Shown here one piece after another: positions 1-11,600 of a DNA stretch of 64,000 nt; position 1 is the stretch's first letter, and every line of letters begins with the position of its first letter. Made by a program: the position numbers and the translations under genes. The DNA comes from Echinicola shivajiensis (lineage in GTDB: Bacteria; Bacteroidota; Bacteroidia; Cytophagales; Cyclobacteriaceae): the NCBI RefSeq assembly GCF_018642165.1, contig NZ_JAHHZM010000003.1, positions 248,001-312,000 of the forward strand. The letters run 5' to 3'. Under the pieces are notes generated by a model. That model saw only the letters and a program-made list of their open reading frames with translations, was not told the DNA's origin and ran no database searches.

Positions 1-1
1 A

Positions 2-3000
2 GATAGACAAGACAGCATAAATTGGCTAATCCCTGAACTTTTACTTTCAGGCTTTGAGTTTGATGGTGAGTTTAAGGCTGATACGCTATTGAATAGAGGC
101 TCCAAGCTATTTTTGTCCTTTAATAATCCAACCAGTGATACTACTGAAAATGGTGATCACAGCTTTGGGGGAGAAGGGTTATTTGATATTGATCATTTGG
201 GAATAGAGGAGGGGACCATAGAGTGTTTTTATAAAGAACAGACCTATACGCTGAGTGATTTGACTATTTCCATGGAAGATTTTAAGGGGATGGATCTTTG
301 GGCAGCCAAATTATCCCAGTTAAACCTAACTTATCAAGACAGTCTGGACGTAGCACTTTCATTGAATGATTTCTATGTAAACAATCAGCGTGAGGGGAAA
401 CTGGCTGATCTGAAATTTGAGTTGCCAGGACTTTCTCTTCAGGTGGATGAATTTGGTTACTCTAGTTTAAATAGGCCACATGCAATAGTTACTTTAGGAG
501 AATCACAAGTGGCAGTTTCTTGGATTCAATTTTTTCTTCCCGAAGCCTCACTTCCCTTAGCTGGAGAGACGATGATTAAGTTTGAAGGAAAGATGGGCTA
601 TAGCAAAGAACAGGCAATATTAGATGGATTATTTATTTCCATTTCAGAAAAGACCAATTTGAAACTTTCTGGGGAGTATTTTGCAGACACTCAAAGGGTG
701 AGCATAGACCAGTTCAATTTTTTCACTTCTTTGTATGATCTCAGTGAAATAGGAGGGTTTGAAATTCCTGATGGGCAGAAAAATATAAATATCAGTACTG
801 ACCTCAAAATTCAAGGAGCTAATCCTAAATATATTGTAACTGGGGATATTGGACTTGACCAACACCTGATTAATGTGCAAACCCAGTTTAATGAAATAGA
901 TGATGGGAGTTTCCTGATTAAGTTAGGTATGAACAGCGGTCCCATAAGTTTGGAAAAGCTGCTGACCCTAATGTCCACACAAGTTTATTCTGGGGGATTT
1001 CAATTGCTTGGGAATATAGAAATCAAAAATAGTGAAGTAACTGATCTAGTATTAAACTGGGAAAGTGATACCCTAAATATTGAAAATTATGGTTTTGAAA
1101 GCCCGTGGCTTAAAATCTCATATGGAAATAATCTCTCAAGTTTGAACCTGGGATATGGCCAGGATAAATTGGAATTGTTCATGGAAACAAAAGGTTTGCC
1201 ATTGGACTTCAGTAATTTTAATTATGGGGGCTTTATTTCTGGGGAGATTCCACTTTTTAGTGAACCCCAGCAATTGGCAGGAAGGTATTATTCTAAGTTT
1301 CAAGGGGAATTTAGCAATAGGGCTGAGGCGATGGGGATGGGCCTGTCCATGGATAGTTTGACTTTTCAGCCAGCTGCTTTGGATACATTTTATATGTCAG
1401 AGTCAGAACTTATATTCCAAAAAGAGAAATATGGGGGTATAGACTTTTCTTTTCTGGTCAATGGGAAAGAAAGAATCAAGTTTTTGGGCACAGAGGAATT
1501 GGTCAGCTGGTGGAGTGACTCCAGTAGATGGGAGCAGCCCCTTCCAGATTTTAAATTTTCATTTTCATCCGCGCTGGACTCTATTTTTATAAGGCATTTG
1601 ACAGGATTTTCAGGTACCAGTTTATTGATTGAGAACTTGGATTTGCAAAGTCAAGACGGGTATAGTTCTGGATCGGTATCTTCAACTTTATTGGGTTATA
1701 ATGACTTCAATATTGAAGGTTTAAATGCTCAAGTGAACCTTGAAGATCAGAATTTTGATGGGAATTTGTTGATCAATAGTATAGATGCCCAGGCGATCAG
1801 ATTAGACAGTGTGGTGGCCAAGATTAGCCATGAGGAGCCAGATTTTTATAGGGTTAATTTGGGAACATCCCTTCCTGGGTTAAATGATCGCGCATCGCTT
1901 GGACTTGAATTGGCTAATCACCCAGAAGGTGTTTTACTTAGGTTCCAAGACACAGTTGGCATTCAGTTGGGCAGTCAAAAATGGATTCCTGAGATTAATG
2001 AAGGGATTTACTTTTTGACAGGGGAAGGGAAAAACAGTAATTTGTCCATCATCAATCAAGATCAGAAAATAGCCTATCATTCTTTGGGTGAGGACTTAGA
2101 TTTCGAAATTTCTGCTTTAAAATTGGCTCCCCTGTTTTCCTCTTTTTTTCCCGAATTAATATTGGAAGGGATTTTAAATGCAAAGGTAAATTATACTTCT
2201 TCAAATGATAGGTTAGACTTTACAATTTCGGGAGAAGAATTGCAATATGATTCATTGGATTTAGGGGAACTTAGGCTTAATGGCTTTTCCACGCTGGAGG
2301 AGGTGAAAATGGCCATGGACTACCAGTCGGACTTTGGGAAAGTTTTCGTCGATGCGGAGAATGTTTCTAACAAGGATATAAAAAAGTATGATTTAAGGGT
2401 TGAACAGTTTGACTTTGCTTTAATCTCAAGTTTGTTTCCAGACTTAAAAAATGAGTTAGAATTGTCTGGGTATTTAAATGGCCAAATTCATAAAGAAATA
2501 GGTGGTGAGAATCAATCTGCCAAAGGATATTTTATTCTTGATGACTTAGAATTCAATTATTTTCCCTTCGGTTTTTATGCAGGCTTGAAACGTGATTCTA
2601 TTTTATTGGATCGGAATGAATTGATGTTTGATAGTTTTGCATTGATGGACCGGGAAGGGAATACACTTAGCTTGGACGGAAAATTGGGACTTGGTCTAAA
2701 TTCATTTTTTGACCTGAAATTAAGTGGAAATAATTTCAATATTGTAGACCAGCATCAAGAAGGTGAATTGAAGGGCAAGTTGAAGCTTAACAGTGATCTG
2801 AAAATCTCCGGTCCATATAAGCAATTGGCCATAAGCGGGAGCTTAAGAACTTTACCGGGAGGAAATGTTCATTATACCTATGAGGGGGCTGTGGAGCTGG
2901 AAAGTAAGGGGGATGAAGTGATTTTCATGTCATTTGATGAGGTTGTTGCAGAGGAAAAGAAAAAGGTTTCAAAGCCAAAGGCAAAAAATACCATTGACTG

Positions 3001-3928
3001 GAATGTGGATGTAGTAATAGGTAAAACCAATCTGTATTTACTGATCAATGTTACTTCCCAAGATTATGCCCAGTTGGATGCGGAAGGGGAATTGTATCTT
3101 AGGAAAGGAGAAGGGCAGATGCCTGCGATTACAGGAGAGATTTTCAGTTCAGGAGGAAGTGTGTTTTATGATGCTCCAATGGTATCTGACCTTAATCTAA
3201 ATGTGATCGATGCTTCTGTCAAATGGTTGGGAGACTACAGTGTACCTTATTTTACTTTTCATGGATCGGAGATTTTTAGGATTATCGTGAATAAGGACAT
3301 TATTGACGAAAGTAAAAATAATACAAGGATACCGGTCACAGTCTTGGCCTCGGTTGAAAATAGGACAATGGATGATTTTGATATTCAGTTTGATCTGGAA
3401 AGCAGTGATCCTGATTTAGGGAATTACCTGGGCAATCTGCCAGTTGAGACTAGGAAAAGCTATGCCATTAACCTTTTATTATTCGGGAACCTTGAATCTG
3501 ATTTTAGTGGTGGCAGCTCTTCCTATATGGAATCTCTAGTTTCCACATTGAATGAATTGACCAGAAAAAATATTAAGAATGCAGATTTGTCCTTTTATAT
3601 AGATAGTGAAGATGAGCATACCAATACTAGTAAAATCGGTTATTCCTTTTCAAAAGGTATATTCAACGAAAAATTGAAAATCACGCTTGGAGGTGATATT
3701 GGTTTTGGAGCGGATGATCCAGAAAATGCTAATAGGTTTAATCCTTTGGGGAATATTCAGTTAAATTATATTTTGAGCGAAAAACCAGATATCAGTATCA
3801 GAGCGGCCAGAGAAGATGTATATAGAGGGGCTATTGATGGATTGGTGAATGAATCTTCTATGGGTGTGAGTTTTCAAAAACGCTATCCAAATTTGTTTAA
3901 AAAGTTCAATAAAGCTTTTGATCAATGA
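2..3928 (+). CDS. tamB: TamB-like translocation/assembly protein (DUF490), 5' end outside window
   Basis: TamB is an inner-membrane-anchored, periplasm-spanning beta-rich protein that works with a BamA-family partner in outer-membrane protein insertion or lipid transport. The frame is open from base 2 to the TGA at 3926-3928, giving 1308 visible residues. The first possible start inside (TTG at 89) is not the true start, because coding continues upstream to the window edge. The visible part is a long run of short amphipathic beta-strands with no further membrane segment, ending in the conserved TamB C-terminal region (about the last 350 residues, after a Lys-rich linker near 2950-2985). The stop overlaps the start of the next gene in ATGA, which implies translational coupling to tamL. 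The N-terminal anchor cannot be seen. Confidence 0.85.
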   Translation, partial: DRQDSINWLIPELLLSGFEFDGEFKADTLLNRGSKLFLSFNNPTSDTTENGDHSFGGEGLFDIDHLGIEEGTIECFYKEQTYTLSDLTISMEDFKGMDLWAAKLSQLNLTYQDSLDVALSLNDFYVNNQREGKLADLKFELPGLSLQVDEFGYSSLNRPHAIVTLGESQVAVSWIQFFLPEASLPLAGETMIKFEGKMGYSKEQAILDGLFISISEKTNLKLSGEYFADTQRVSIDQFNFFTSLYDLSEIGGFEIPDGQKNINISTDLKIQGANPKYIVTGDIGLDQHLINVQTQFNEIDDGSFLIKLGMNSGPISLEKLLTLMSTQVYSGGFQLLGNIEIKNSEVTDLVLNWESDTLNIENYGFESPWLKISYGNNLSSLNLGYGQDKLELFMETKGLPLDFSNFNYGGFISGEIPLFSEPQQLAGRYYSKFQGEFSNRAEAMGMGLSMDSLTFQPAALDTFYMSESELIFQKEKYGGIDFSFLVNGKERIKFLGTEELVSWWSDSSRWEQPLPDFKFSFSSALDSIFIRHLTGFSGTSLLIENLDLQSQDGYSSGSVSSTLLGYNDFNIEGLNAQVNLEDQNFDGNLLINSIDAQAIRLDSVVAKISHEEPDFYRVNLGTSLPGLNDRASLGLELANHPEGVLLRFQDTVGIQLGSQKWIPEINEGIYFLTGEGKNSNLSIINQDQKIAYHSLGEDLDFEISALKLAPLFSSFFPELILEGILNAKVNYTSSNDRLDFTISGEELQYDSLDLGELRLNGFSTLEEVKMAMDYQSDFGKVFVDAENVSNKDIKKYDLRVEQFDFALISSLFPDLKNELELSGYLNGQIHKEIGGENQSAKGYFILDDLEFNYFPFGFYAGLKRDSILLDRNELMFDSFALMDREGNTLSLDGKLGLGLNSFFDLKLSGNNFNIVDQHQEGELKGKLKLNSDLKISGPYKQLAISGSLRTLPGGNVHYTYEGAVELESKGDEVIFMSFDEVVAEEKKKVSKPKAKNTIDWNVDVVIGKTNLYLLINVTSQDYAQLDAEGELYLRKGEGQMPAITGEIFSSGGSVFYDAPMVSDLNLNVIDASVKWLGDYSVPYFTFHGSEIFRIIVNKDIIDESKNNTRIPVTVLASVENRTMDDFDIQFDLESSDPDLGNYLGNLPVETRKSYAINLLLFGNLESDFSGGSSSYMESLVSTLNELTRKNIKNADLSFYIDSEDEHTNTSKIGYSFSKGIFNEKLKITLGGDIGFGADDPENANRFNPLGNIQLNYILSEKPDISIRAAREDVYRGAIDGLVNESSMGVSFQKRYPNLFKKFNKAFDQ

Positions 3929-6189
3929 AGCAGAGGTTGAGCCATATCGTTTTGGTGCTTTTGCTTTTGACAGCCTGTTCCAGGACTAAGTCGCTCTCTG
4001 AGGGAGAAGTACTATATACTGGATCGAGGATTAAAATCATCAAGAAAGAATATAAGGAGGATTGGAAGGTAAAGGATGATGAAAAGAAGCTTGTTAAAGT
4101 TTATTGGGATTTGTGGGACCTGCCCAATGGCGCTTTTTTTGGTTTACCAACCATAACTTTTATACCCACTAGGCTTTGGGCTTATAATTTTTTCTATAAT
4201 GAAAAACAAAAAGGAGTGGCCAAATGGATGAGGGATAATTTTGGGGAGGAGCCCGTAACGATCAGTAAGGTAAATCCAGAATTGAAAACCCAAAAAGCTA
4301 TTGAGGATTATGAGAATTTTGGTCATTTTGGTACAATGGGTACTTATGATCTAAGGTATAATAAAAAGCATAACAAGGCCTATGTTACCTATAAAATCAC
4401 CATACCCAAGGCCTATACCTACAGAAATGTTTCCTATGTAAAGGATACATTAGAATTGGAACTTTTAAGGACTTTTTTGAAATATCAACCGAAGTCTGTC
4501 CTAAGCGTTGGGGAGGAATTTGACTTGGACAAAATTAAAAAGGAGAAAATTGGTTTGCGGAGTTATCTTCAGGATAATGGGTATTACTTTTTGGGCAGAG
4601 AGGATATCAAAATAATGGCAGATACCACAGTTGGATATAAACAAATTGATGTAAGGGTCAGTATAGATGAAAACTTGCCCAAGTCTCATTACCAAAAGCA
4701 ACGTATGGGGGATGTGACCATACAGATTGATACCGCCATGAGCTCAGATGATAGATTTTATTATTGGAGCAATGGTAAAATCAAAAAATCGCTGATAAAG
4801 GGAATTGTTCAATTGGAGGAGGGGCAAAACTTTTCTGCAAAAAAGACACAGCATGCAGTTAGGGATTTGGCTTCTTTGGGGGTTTTTAATAACCCAACTA
4901 TTACTTATGAAGTCCTCGACAAGGATTCCCTTACCCTGGGGACAAAGGTTTCCATGCAACCAATGGATGCATCTCTTTTTGGGTTTAGCCTTAAAGGGAA
5001 TTATAAAACAACGGGCTATATTGGGCCAGCAGTTAATGTGAATTTTAATCAGCTAAACCTTTTTGGCGGTGCGGAGAACCTGAGTTTGGAAGCAGATGCC
5101 TATTATGATTTTCCAATTGGTTTGTATAAGGAAAGGGTCTCTAGGTCCTCAGGGTTTCACATCTCTTCGAGTATTGATGCCCCATTGTTACATCCTCTTT
5201 TTAAGTTTGTCAAACGCTATGACTTATTGCCCCGACAATTTGTGACATTGGACTTCGAATACAACAATAGAAGGGATTATTTCACATTGGCCGGATGGAA
5301 CGCCAGTTATGGTTATACTTGGAAAAGCAGTCCAAAAATCAACCATAAACTTGAATTGCTTAAAGTCACCTATTCTGATATAATTAGGAGTTCGGAGAGG
5401 TTCGATACCTTGGTAAACAATGATCCTGCTTTACGGTCTAGCTTGATAAATCAGTTTATTTTAGGCTCGGCCTATACCTTCAGGTATGACAATAGCTCAA
5501 CGGTAGATAAAAGGGTAGGGACCTATTTTGAGGGCAATGTGGAATTAGCCGGTAATGTACTCAATTTGATCAATTCCACTTATTCTATTCGAGAAAACGG
5601 CAATAGAAAATTTTTAGGTGTCAAGTATTCCCAGTTTGCCAGGTTTAGGTATGATTTCAGAACCTATTTGAGACTGGGGGCTTATAGCCATTTGGTGTTT
5701 AGAAATATAGCAGGCATAGGGTTATCCTATGGAAATAGTGATCAAATGCCTTATATCAAAGAATTTTTTATTGGGGGTACCAATAGTCTAAGGCCTTTTA
5801 ATGCTAGAACTATTGGGCCTGGTCGCTATATAGAATTGGATGAAGCTGAGGTCAATCAAGTTGGTGATTTTAAGCTGGAATGGAATCTAGAGTACAGGTT
5901 TAAAATTTTCACAAAACTGAATGGAGCAGTCTGGTCTGATGCAGGAAATATTTGGTTGTTGGAGGAAGATCCAAACCGTCCTTTTTCTGGAATCAATTGG
6001 GACAATGTTTTTCAAGAAAGCTATCTTACTTCTGGGATAGGTTTGCGGATTGATCTAAAATTTTTATTGCTAAGAGCCGATTATGGTGCCGTATTGTATG
6101 CACCGATATTTATTGATGGTTATAAATGGCTATGGCAAAACAAACTGCCCCTGCATGGGCCGGTTATTGGATTTGGTTACCCGTTCTAA
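3925..6189 (+). CDS. tamL: TamL, lipoprotein variant of the TamA/BamA (Omp85) outer-membrane assembly factor
   Basis: Omp85-family outer-membrane barrel of 754 aa that partners TamB. The N-terminus is a lipoprotein signal (LLTAC, lipid-carrying Cys18). This marks the Bacteroidota TamL type, as opposed to proteobacterial TamA with an ordinary signal peptide. Residues about 25-330 form the POTRA-like periplasmic part. The rest is a 16-strand-type surface-antigen barrel with aromatic-ended strands (for example the segment around GIGLRIDLKF near the end) and a C-terminal GFGYPF that suits a barrel-closing strand. The ATG overlaps the tamB stop by 4 nt, so the two are almost certainly one transcript. 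It converges on the araC-type gene with only 9 nt between stops. Confidence 0.88.
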   Translation: MKQRLSHIVLVLLLLTACSRTKSLSEGEVLYTGSRIKIIKKEYKEDWKVKDDEKKLVKVYWDLWDLPNGAFFGLPTITFIPTRLWAYNFFYNEKQKGVAKWMRDNFGEEPVTISKVNPELKTQKAIEDYENFGHFGTMGTYDLRYNKKHNKAYVTYKITIPKAYTYRNVSYVKDTLELELLRTFLKYQPKSVLSVGEEFDLDKIKKEKIGLRSYLQDNGYYFLGREDIKIMADTTVGYKQIDVRVSIDENLPKSHYQKQRMGDVTIQIDTAMSSDDRFYYWSNGKIKKSLIKGIVQLEEGQNFSAKKTQHAVRDLASLGVFNNPTITYEVLDKDSLTLGTKVSMQPMDASLFGFSLKGNYKTTGYIGPAVNVNFNQLNLFGGAENLSLEADAYYDFPIGLYKERVSRSSGFHISSSIDAPLLHPLFKFVKRYDLLPRQFVTLDFEYNNRRDYFTLAGWNASYGYTWKSSPKINHKLELLKVTYSDIIRSSERFDTLVNNDPALRSSLINQFILGSAYTFRYDNSSTVDKRVGTYFEGNVELAGNVLNLINSTYSIRENGNRKFLGVKYSQFARFRYDFRTYLRLGAYSHLVFRNIAGIGLSYGNSDQMPYIKEFFIGGTNSLRPFNARTIGPGRYIELDEAEVNQVGDFKLEWNLEYRFKIFTKLNGAVWSDAGNIWLLEEDPNRPFSGINWDNVFQESYLTSGIGLRIDLKFLLLRADYGAVLYAPIFIDGYKWLWQNKLPLHGPVIGFGYPF

Positions 6190-6198
6190 TTTAGCGAA

Positions 6199-7077
6199 TT
6201 AAAGGTAGCTTTTTCGGTAGAAATTGGGGGAGTAGCCCATATGCTTTTTGAATAACCTAGAAAAATAGTAGGCATCCTCAAACCCCAACTGTGATGAGAT
6301 CCTTTTCAGTGTCCAGTCAGTAAACTGCAAGTACTGGCAGGCCTTTTGGATTTTAAGATGGTTGAAATAATTGATTGGGGTATAACCGGTCTTTTGTTTG
6401 AAAGTATAGGAAAAATGTGAAATTGATAAATTGGTTTGATTGGCCATTTCTTCTAATGTCAGAAGGGTTTCAACATTCTCCTTCATAAATTCAATGGCTT
6501 TTTCAACCTCTTCTTGTCGGGGGGAGGCTTCTTCTAATAATAGTTTTTTAGGGTAAATCAATGAGAAAAATATTTGTTGTAATAGTGGCATTACATTGAT
6601 TAGATTTTCTTTGCTATAGCCGGATTCCAATATGTTGATGATTTGATGGAAAAGCTTTGTTCGAGCATCCACATAAGGTGAGTGTTGCACAAAACTCCCT
6701 TTTTTCTGGATGAGTAAATTATTGAATTCTTCAGCAGCAGTACCTTTATAGTGAATCCAGTAAATACTCCAGGGCAGATCCTCGTCCGCAGCAAAGGAGT
6801 TGGGGATATCTTCAGGGATGATCAGGTAGTCGTGCGGGTTGATCTGGAAGCGCTCATTATTGATGATGACAGTTCCTTTACCTTCGATACAATAGATCAA
6901 GATATTTTCATTCGCTCCCTTTGGTCGTTTCCTAAAGTGGTGTTGTGCCCGTGGGTAATAACCGATATCCGTAAGATACAAGGAAGACAATATGGGGTCT
7001 TCCTTGCAAAATGTACGAATATCATTGGGAAGCACTAGGGCTCTTTGGCCCTTAAATCCTTCTCTTTTTTTGGTCAT
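6199..7077 (-). CDS. AraC-family transcriptional regulator (cupin sensor plus double HTH)
   Basis: 292 aa DNA-binding regulator. Residues about 50-140 form an AraC-type cupin sugar-sensing fold (IEGKGTVIINNERFQINPHD, then YLIIPEDIPN). The last about 100 residues are the two-helix-turn-helix AraC domain, with TLEEMANQTNLSISHFSYTF and the signature GFEDAYYFSRLFKKHMGYSP. There is no signal peptide or membrane segment, so it is a soluble one-component sensor rather than a hybrid two-component protein. It is the last gene of a minus-strand run with the sulfatase (27 nt gap) and the GH2 gene, so it probably autoregulates this small operon in response to a released sugar. The sugar is unknown. Confidence 0.85.
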   Translation of the reverse strand: MTKKREGFKGQRALVLPNDIRTFCKEDPILSSLYLTDIGYYPRAQHHFRKRPKGANENILIYCIEGKGTVIINNERFQINPHDYLIIPEDIPNSFAADEDLPWSIYWIHYKGTAAEEFNNLLIQKKGSFVQHSPYVDARTKLFHQIINILESGYSKENLINVMPLLQQIFFSLIYPKKLLLEEASPRQEEVEKAIEFMKENVETLLTLEEMANQTNLSISHFSYTFKQKTGYTPINYFNHLKIQKACQYLQFTDWTLKRISSQLGFEDAYYFSRLFKKHMGYSPNFYRKSYL

Positions 7078-7104
7078 ATTTCTCGGGTTTTGATATTAAT
7101 ATAC

Positions 7105-8634
7105 CTAATCCTTCTTATAATTTCCATATTTCCCTTTCATGCCCTTTAGCCATGCATTCCGAAGAGATTGCATTTCTCTGGCCTTAAGACTATCCTGTTC
7201 GATAAGATTTTGTCTTTCACCTGGGTCAGCTTGCAAATTGTAAAGGGCCACTTTTCCAGGGTTAGAACCTAGCATAATTTGGCTGGTGATAGGCCTGTTT
7301 TCAGGGTTGTAATCATTGGCAAAAACCAATTTATAGTCATGATCTATGACAGCCCACTGGTTTCCAAATTGAAAGAACAAAGGCTCTCCCGCAGACTTGG
7401 TCGCTTTATTCGCTTTAATCGGCTTAATCAAACTACTTCCATCAAGTTGCGCATCTTGGAGAACGTCGATTCCAGCGGCTTCCAGAAAGGTTGGGAAAAT
7501 ATCCAAAGTGGATACCCTGTGATTGTAGTCTGTTTCTTTGGGTAGTTCTTTTGGCCATGAAAGGACCATAGGCACGCGAATCCCCCCTTCATGCATGGTA
7601 TATTTACTTCCAGAGAGAGGCAGGTTGTTGGCACCGGCCAAAGGCTCACCGCCATTATCAGAGACCAAAAGGATCATGGTGTTTTCCATATTTCCAGATG
7701 CTTCTAAAGCATCCAAAAGACGACCAATATTATCATCCAGACAGTTGAGGTTGGCAAGGAAGTATTTTCTCATTTCTTCATCAGAAATTTTTCCTACCTG
7801 CGTATAATCCCAGTAATATTCTTTGTACTTACCATAACTGCTGTCATAATTGGCCACTTTTTTCACATCCCATTTTTCTAAATATTCATCCGGAACTTCG
7901 TGAATAAGGTGATGAACGGCATTATAGGAAAGGTCCAGGAAAAACGGTCCATCTTGATTTTTATTAATAAATTCAATGGCCTTGTCCGTAAAAAGTTCGG
8001 TAGTATAAGTGTCTTCGAAGCTGGTCTTGGTGCTATCCACGAAGATTCTACCCAAAGATTCACTTGTCCCGTAGGGGTCGGGGGTGCTTCTTTCTGTTTT
8101 TTCGTCCAATAGGAAATAGTCGTGTGCATGGGCACTGAATCCAACGAAAGATTCATAGCCATGATGCAGTGGGAATTCCCTTACTTGGGCATTATGGTAA
8201 TTGGTGCCAAAATCACTTTTGCCTATTTTTCCAGTGGCATATCCTGCTTTTTGGAGAGCCTCAGCAATGGTCGTGACATTATTGGGAAGTCCAGAGCTCC
8301 AGCCCATTTTAGGATCCCATTTTTCCTGGTATTGGCCAGTGTAAATTGCGGCTCTAGAAGGGCTGCAAACTGGGGCGGTCACATAGGCATTATAGAAGAG
8401 TACACCATTATTGGCGATCCTATCCATATTGGGGGTTTCGCAATATTTGGAAACATGATCATAGGCGCTTAGGTCTGCATACCCTTGGTCATCCGTTACG
8501 ATGAGGATGATATTGGGCTGGGCTTTTGCTGCTGTCTTTTCCGAACCAGTTTTATTGCAGGAACTTAATATGAAGACCAGCACCAGTATGGAAAAAAATG
8601 TGCATAGGTATTTAAATCGGGTGGTTTTTTTCAT
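7105..8634 (-). CDS. Secreted lipoprotein sulfatase (formylglycine-dependent, family S1)
   Basis: 509 aa arylsulfatase-fold enzyme that would remove sulfate esters from a glycan at the cell envelope. The signal peptide ends in a lipobox (LSSC, Cys26). The activation motif C-S-P-S-R begins at Cys90 (PVCSPSRAAIYTG), so maturation needs a formylglycine-generating or anSME enzyme, which is not encoded here. Metal-binding Asp48-Asp49 (VTDDQGYADL) and the later LLVSDNGGE segment complete the S1 site. It sits 18 nt downstream of the GH2 gene on the same strand, which suggests sequential desulfation and glycosidic cleavage of one substrate. The S1 subfamily, and thus the sugar and position cut, cannot be assigned by eye. 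Confidence 0.87.
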   Translation of the reverse strand: MKKTTRFKYLCTFFSILVLVFILSSCNKTGSEKTAAKAQPNIILIVTDDQGYADLSAYDHVSKYCETPNMDRIANNGVLFYNAYVTAPVCSPSRAAIYTGQYQEKWDPKMGWSSGLPNNVTTIAEALQKAGYATGKIGKSDFGTNYHNAQVREFPLHHGYESFVGFSAHAHDYFLLDEKTERSTPDPYGTSESLGRIFVDSTKTSFEDTYTTELFTDKAIEFINKNQDGPFFLDLSYNAVHHLIHEVPDEYLEKWDVKKVANYDSSYGKYKEYYWDYTQVGKISDEEMRKYFLANLNCLDDNIGRLLDALEASGNMENTMILLVSDNGGEPLAGANNLPLSGSKYTMHEGGIRVPMVLSWPKELPKETDYNHRVSTLDIFPTFLEAAGIDVLQDAQLDGSSLIKPIKANKATKSAGEPLFFQFGNQWAVIDHDYKLVFANDYNPENRPITSQIMLGSNPGKVALYNLQADPGERQNLIEQDSLKAREMQSLRNAWLKGMKGKYGNYKKD

Positions 8635-8652
8635 GATTTTGGTATTTTGAAT

Positions 8653-11600
8653 TTATTCTTGGTCTAATACTATTTCTCTTATCATTAAGTTTCCGCCATT
8701 TGTTACTTTGGCATTAAGGATGATTTTTCCATCATTGCTGTCCTCGCGCATTACGTGGAATTTTATCCATTTACCTCCATCTTCATGGTGTTTTCCTAAT
8801 CGAACTTTTCTTCCTTCGAAGGTTAATAGTCCTTCTCTCCCTTGTTTGTTCCAATCATCAAAAAGGACGTAAAAGCTTCCAAGGATGCCGTCAGGAACTT
8901 TTATTTCCAAAGTGATTTCTTTTCCATGCCAAGCGCTGCCCCTGTCATCCTTCCATATACCATCCGCTTTGACTTTATAGCCTATATTCTCTCCGATCTT
9001 AATGACCTGATCACTGTTGGAGTTCCAAGGTAGGGAAGTGTTTTTCTGTTTAGCTTTTTCCCCTGCATTTACTCTTAGAATAATATTATTGTATTGGCCG
9101 TCTGTCTGATCTTCTTTTGCTATGGGGATTTTAGGGAAAAGAGCGGACAAAAATGGCTTATCAACTTGGGTGGATGGTGCAAAATCTACAGAATTCATAT
9201 ATTCTATTAAACTGTAACGTAATTGCTTGGCCACTGGCAATTCTTGATTTCTGATATCAAAACCACTCACCAATAGCTTCCCTTTTCCAACCGCAAACTC
9301 AAATATAGCGCCTTCTTTATTATTCCTGTGAAAATCATCCACCACTTGGACCATTGGTTGAAATGATTTTGGCGTTTCGTTCAGGATAAAGCCTTTGGCA
9401 CCTTTGCTGATGCTTTCCCACTGCCAGTTGGAATGGTAATCAGTAGGGAAATGTTTCAGGGCAGGATGCTGGTCTTGGATCAACATGCCTAGATTGGTTT
9501 TGCCTTGACCAGGGAAGAAAGTCAATGACCAGTACAATGGATAAAAACTCAGGTCGATACTGTTTTCTTCCGTTCCCAGTTGATTGGCCAATAAAAGCAC
9601 CTTCCTGCCAGCATCCAAAGCAGCAAAGGCCGTGCTGTCCAATTGGTCGGTAATGATGATTTTGTCTTCTTGGTAATCAGGCAGTTTTGAAGGGTATACC
9701 CAAATATCCCAGGAATTTTTGAATGCTGTTCCAGCTAGGCCAAGCGCTATATTTAATTTTTGCGCTGTCTGTATATGCTTTAAGGATAACTCTATTTCAC
9801 CTATATCATTGAGCGTGCCTCTTTTGATATTGTTAATAGGCCAATTTTCCTGATAGATAGATTCTCCCGATGCATTGCTGATATTGACTAGTATATTTCC
9901 TTTAGGGATTGCAAACTGACCGAAATGGGAGAGTTGTGCCTTTGCTTTAAAGGTTTCCCCATTATTCCATATGAATTTCTTCATCCTAAGGAGTGGAACT
10001 GTTTCGTTGAAATGCTCCCTGAATTCTTCAGGAGTGGTGATCCCCTTGCTTACCCAATGGGCATCCAGCCAGCCTATCAGTGCTTCTCCCTGACCCTGAT
10101 AATCCTGCATGCTTAATAATTGCACCCCCGCACAGCTTTTTGTTCTTAGGAAAGATTCAGTTTCATATTTGTACATGATTTGGTTCAGGGCTCCTGAAGC
10201 CATTTTGAAGTCTTCTGCTTGGTGAGCTATACCATTTTTCTCGGCCATAGCTTTGAATTCCATGAAGTTTCTTGCCTTGAGCACACCCGTGTATTTGTCT
10301 ATTTCTGTCCAGGAAGGATAGACAGGCCACTGGCCGATTTCATGGGCAATGATCGGAATATCCATTTGGCTATAGGTGTCCTCAAAATCCCAATCGGTGT
10401 GAGCTCCATTTAGTCCTCTTGTTCTTCCAACACCTTTGATATAATGGGTGGCACTGTACTGATCTACTTCTGTGATCGTCCTGGCCGTGGAAACTGCATA
10501 CAGGTGTCTTGGGTCTTTTTCCTTAAGGTCCGCAACCCATTCTTTCATAATGTCAAAGTCTGAATTGCCCAGTTCATTACCTATACAGAACATGGAGAAA
10601 GAAGGATGGTTACCATATTCATCCACCACTCTATTCATTTCTTGGATGACAAACTGGTCCCTTTCAGGATCTTTTCCTAATCCTTGCGGGAATCCTTTTG
10701 TATTCATTTCCGGCCTGCCACGTTCGGTATTATCCACACTCATCCACCAGTCGATCCAGATGGAAGCCTCAGCTTGCATATAAATACCTATCCTGTTGGC
10801 TGCTTTGAATGCTGCTTCAGGTGGACACCAAGAATGGAAGCGCACATGGTTGAGTCCATAGTCTTTGTAGATTTTAAAAATCCTTTCCCAGTCTTCTACT
10901 TTTGCAGAACTATAACCGGTAAGAGGGAAATGCACACAGTCAAGGTTTCCCCTTAGGAAAACAGGTTCCCCGTTGACCAAAACATGGGTGCCATCATGGC
11001 TGTAGTTCACGAATCCAAATTCTGTTTCTGCAAGGTCTTCAGACTTTTTGCTTTTCAACTTTACTTGAAGTTTGTACACGGTAGGGTCAAATTCGTTCCA
11101 TTTTTTTAGAGCTCCATCAAGGCTTAGTGGAATGTTGACTTCTTGGATTCCTAGTGTTAGTTTTTGGCTGAACTTGCTTTGGAAAACAGTTTCCTTATTA
11201 TCGATTTGGCTTATGCTGATTTCGAATTTGGCTTTTCCTGCTCGTTCAGCATTTACAAGAATATTGAGGTCTAAATGATCTTTGGAAGTGTTGGGAAATG
11301 TTTTGATCTGCTTGATGTGAGTAAGGTCATGAGCCCTTAGTTCTATTTTTCCTACGATTCCATTCCAAATGCTTTGGGTATATTCTCCATAGGCATGGCC
11401 CTTATCTCCAATATTATGAATCATATCATTATTGACCCTTACTGTCAATGTGTGTTTGCCAGGACTCAGCTTTCCAAGCTGGTGATAATGCGGAGTGCCC
11501 AAAGCATCAGCAGTCCCCATTTCCTGGCCATCTATAAATACCTTGGATTCCCATAGGACCCTTTCCAATAGAAGTTCTATTTCTTTGTCTTTCCAAGAAT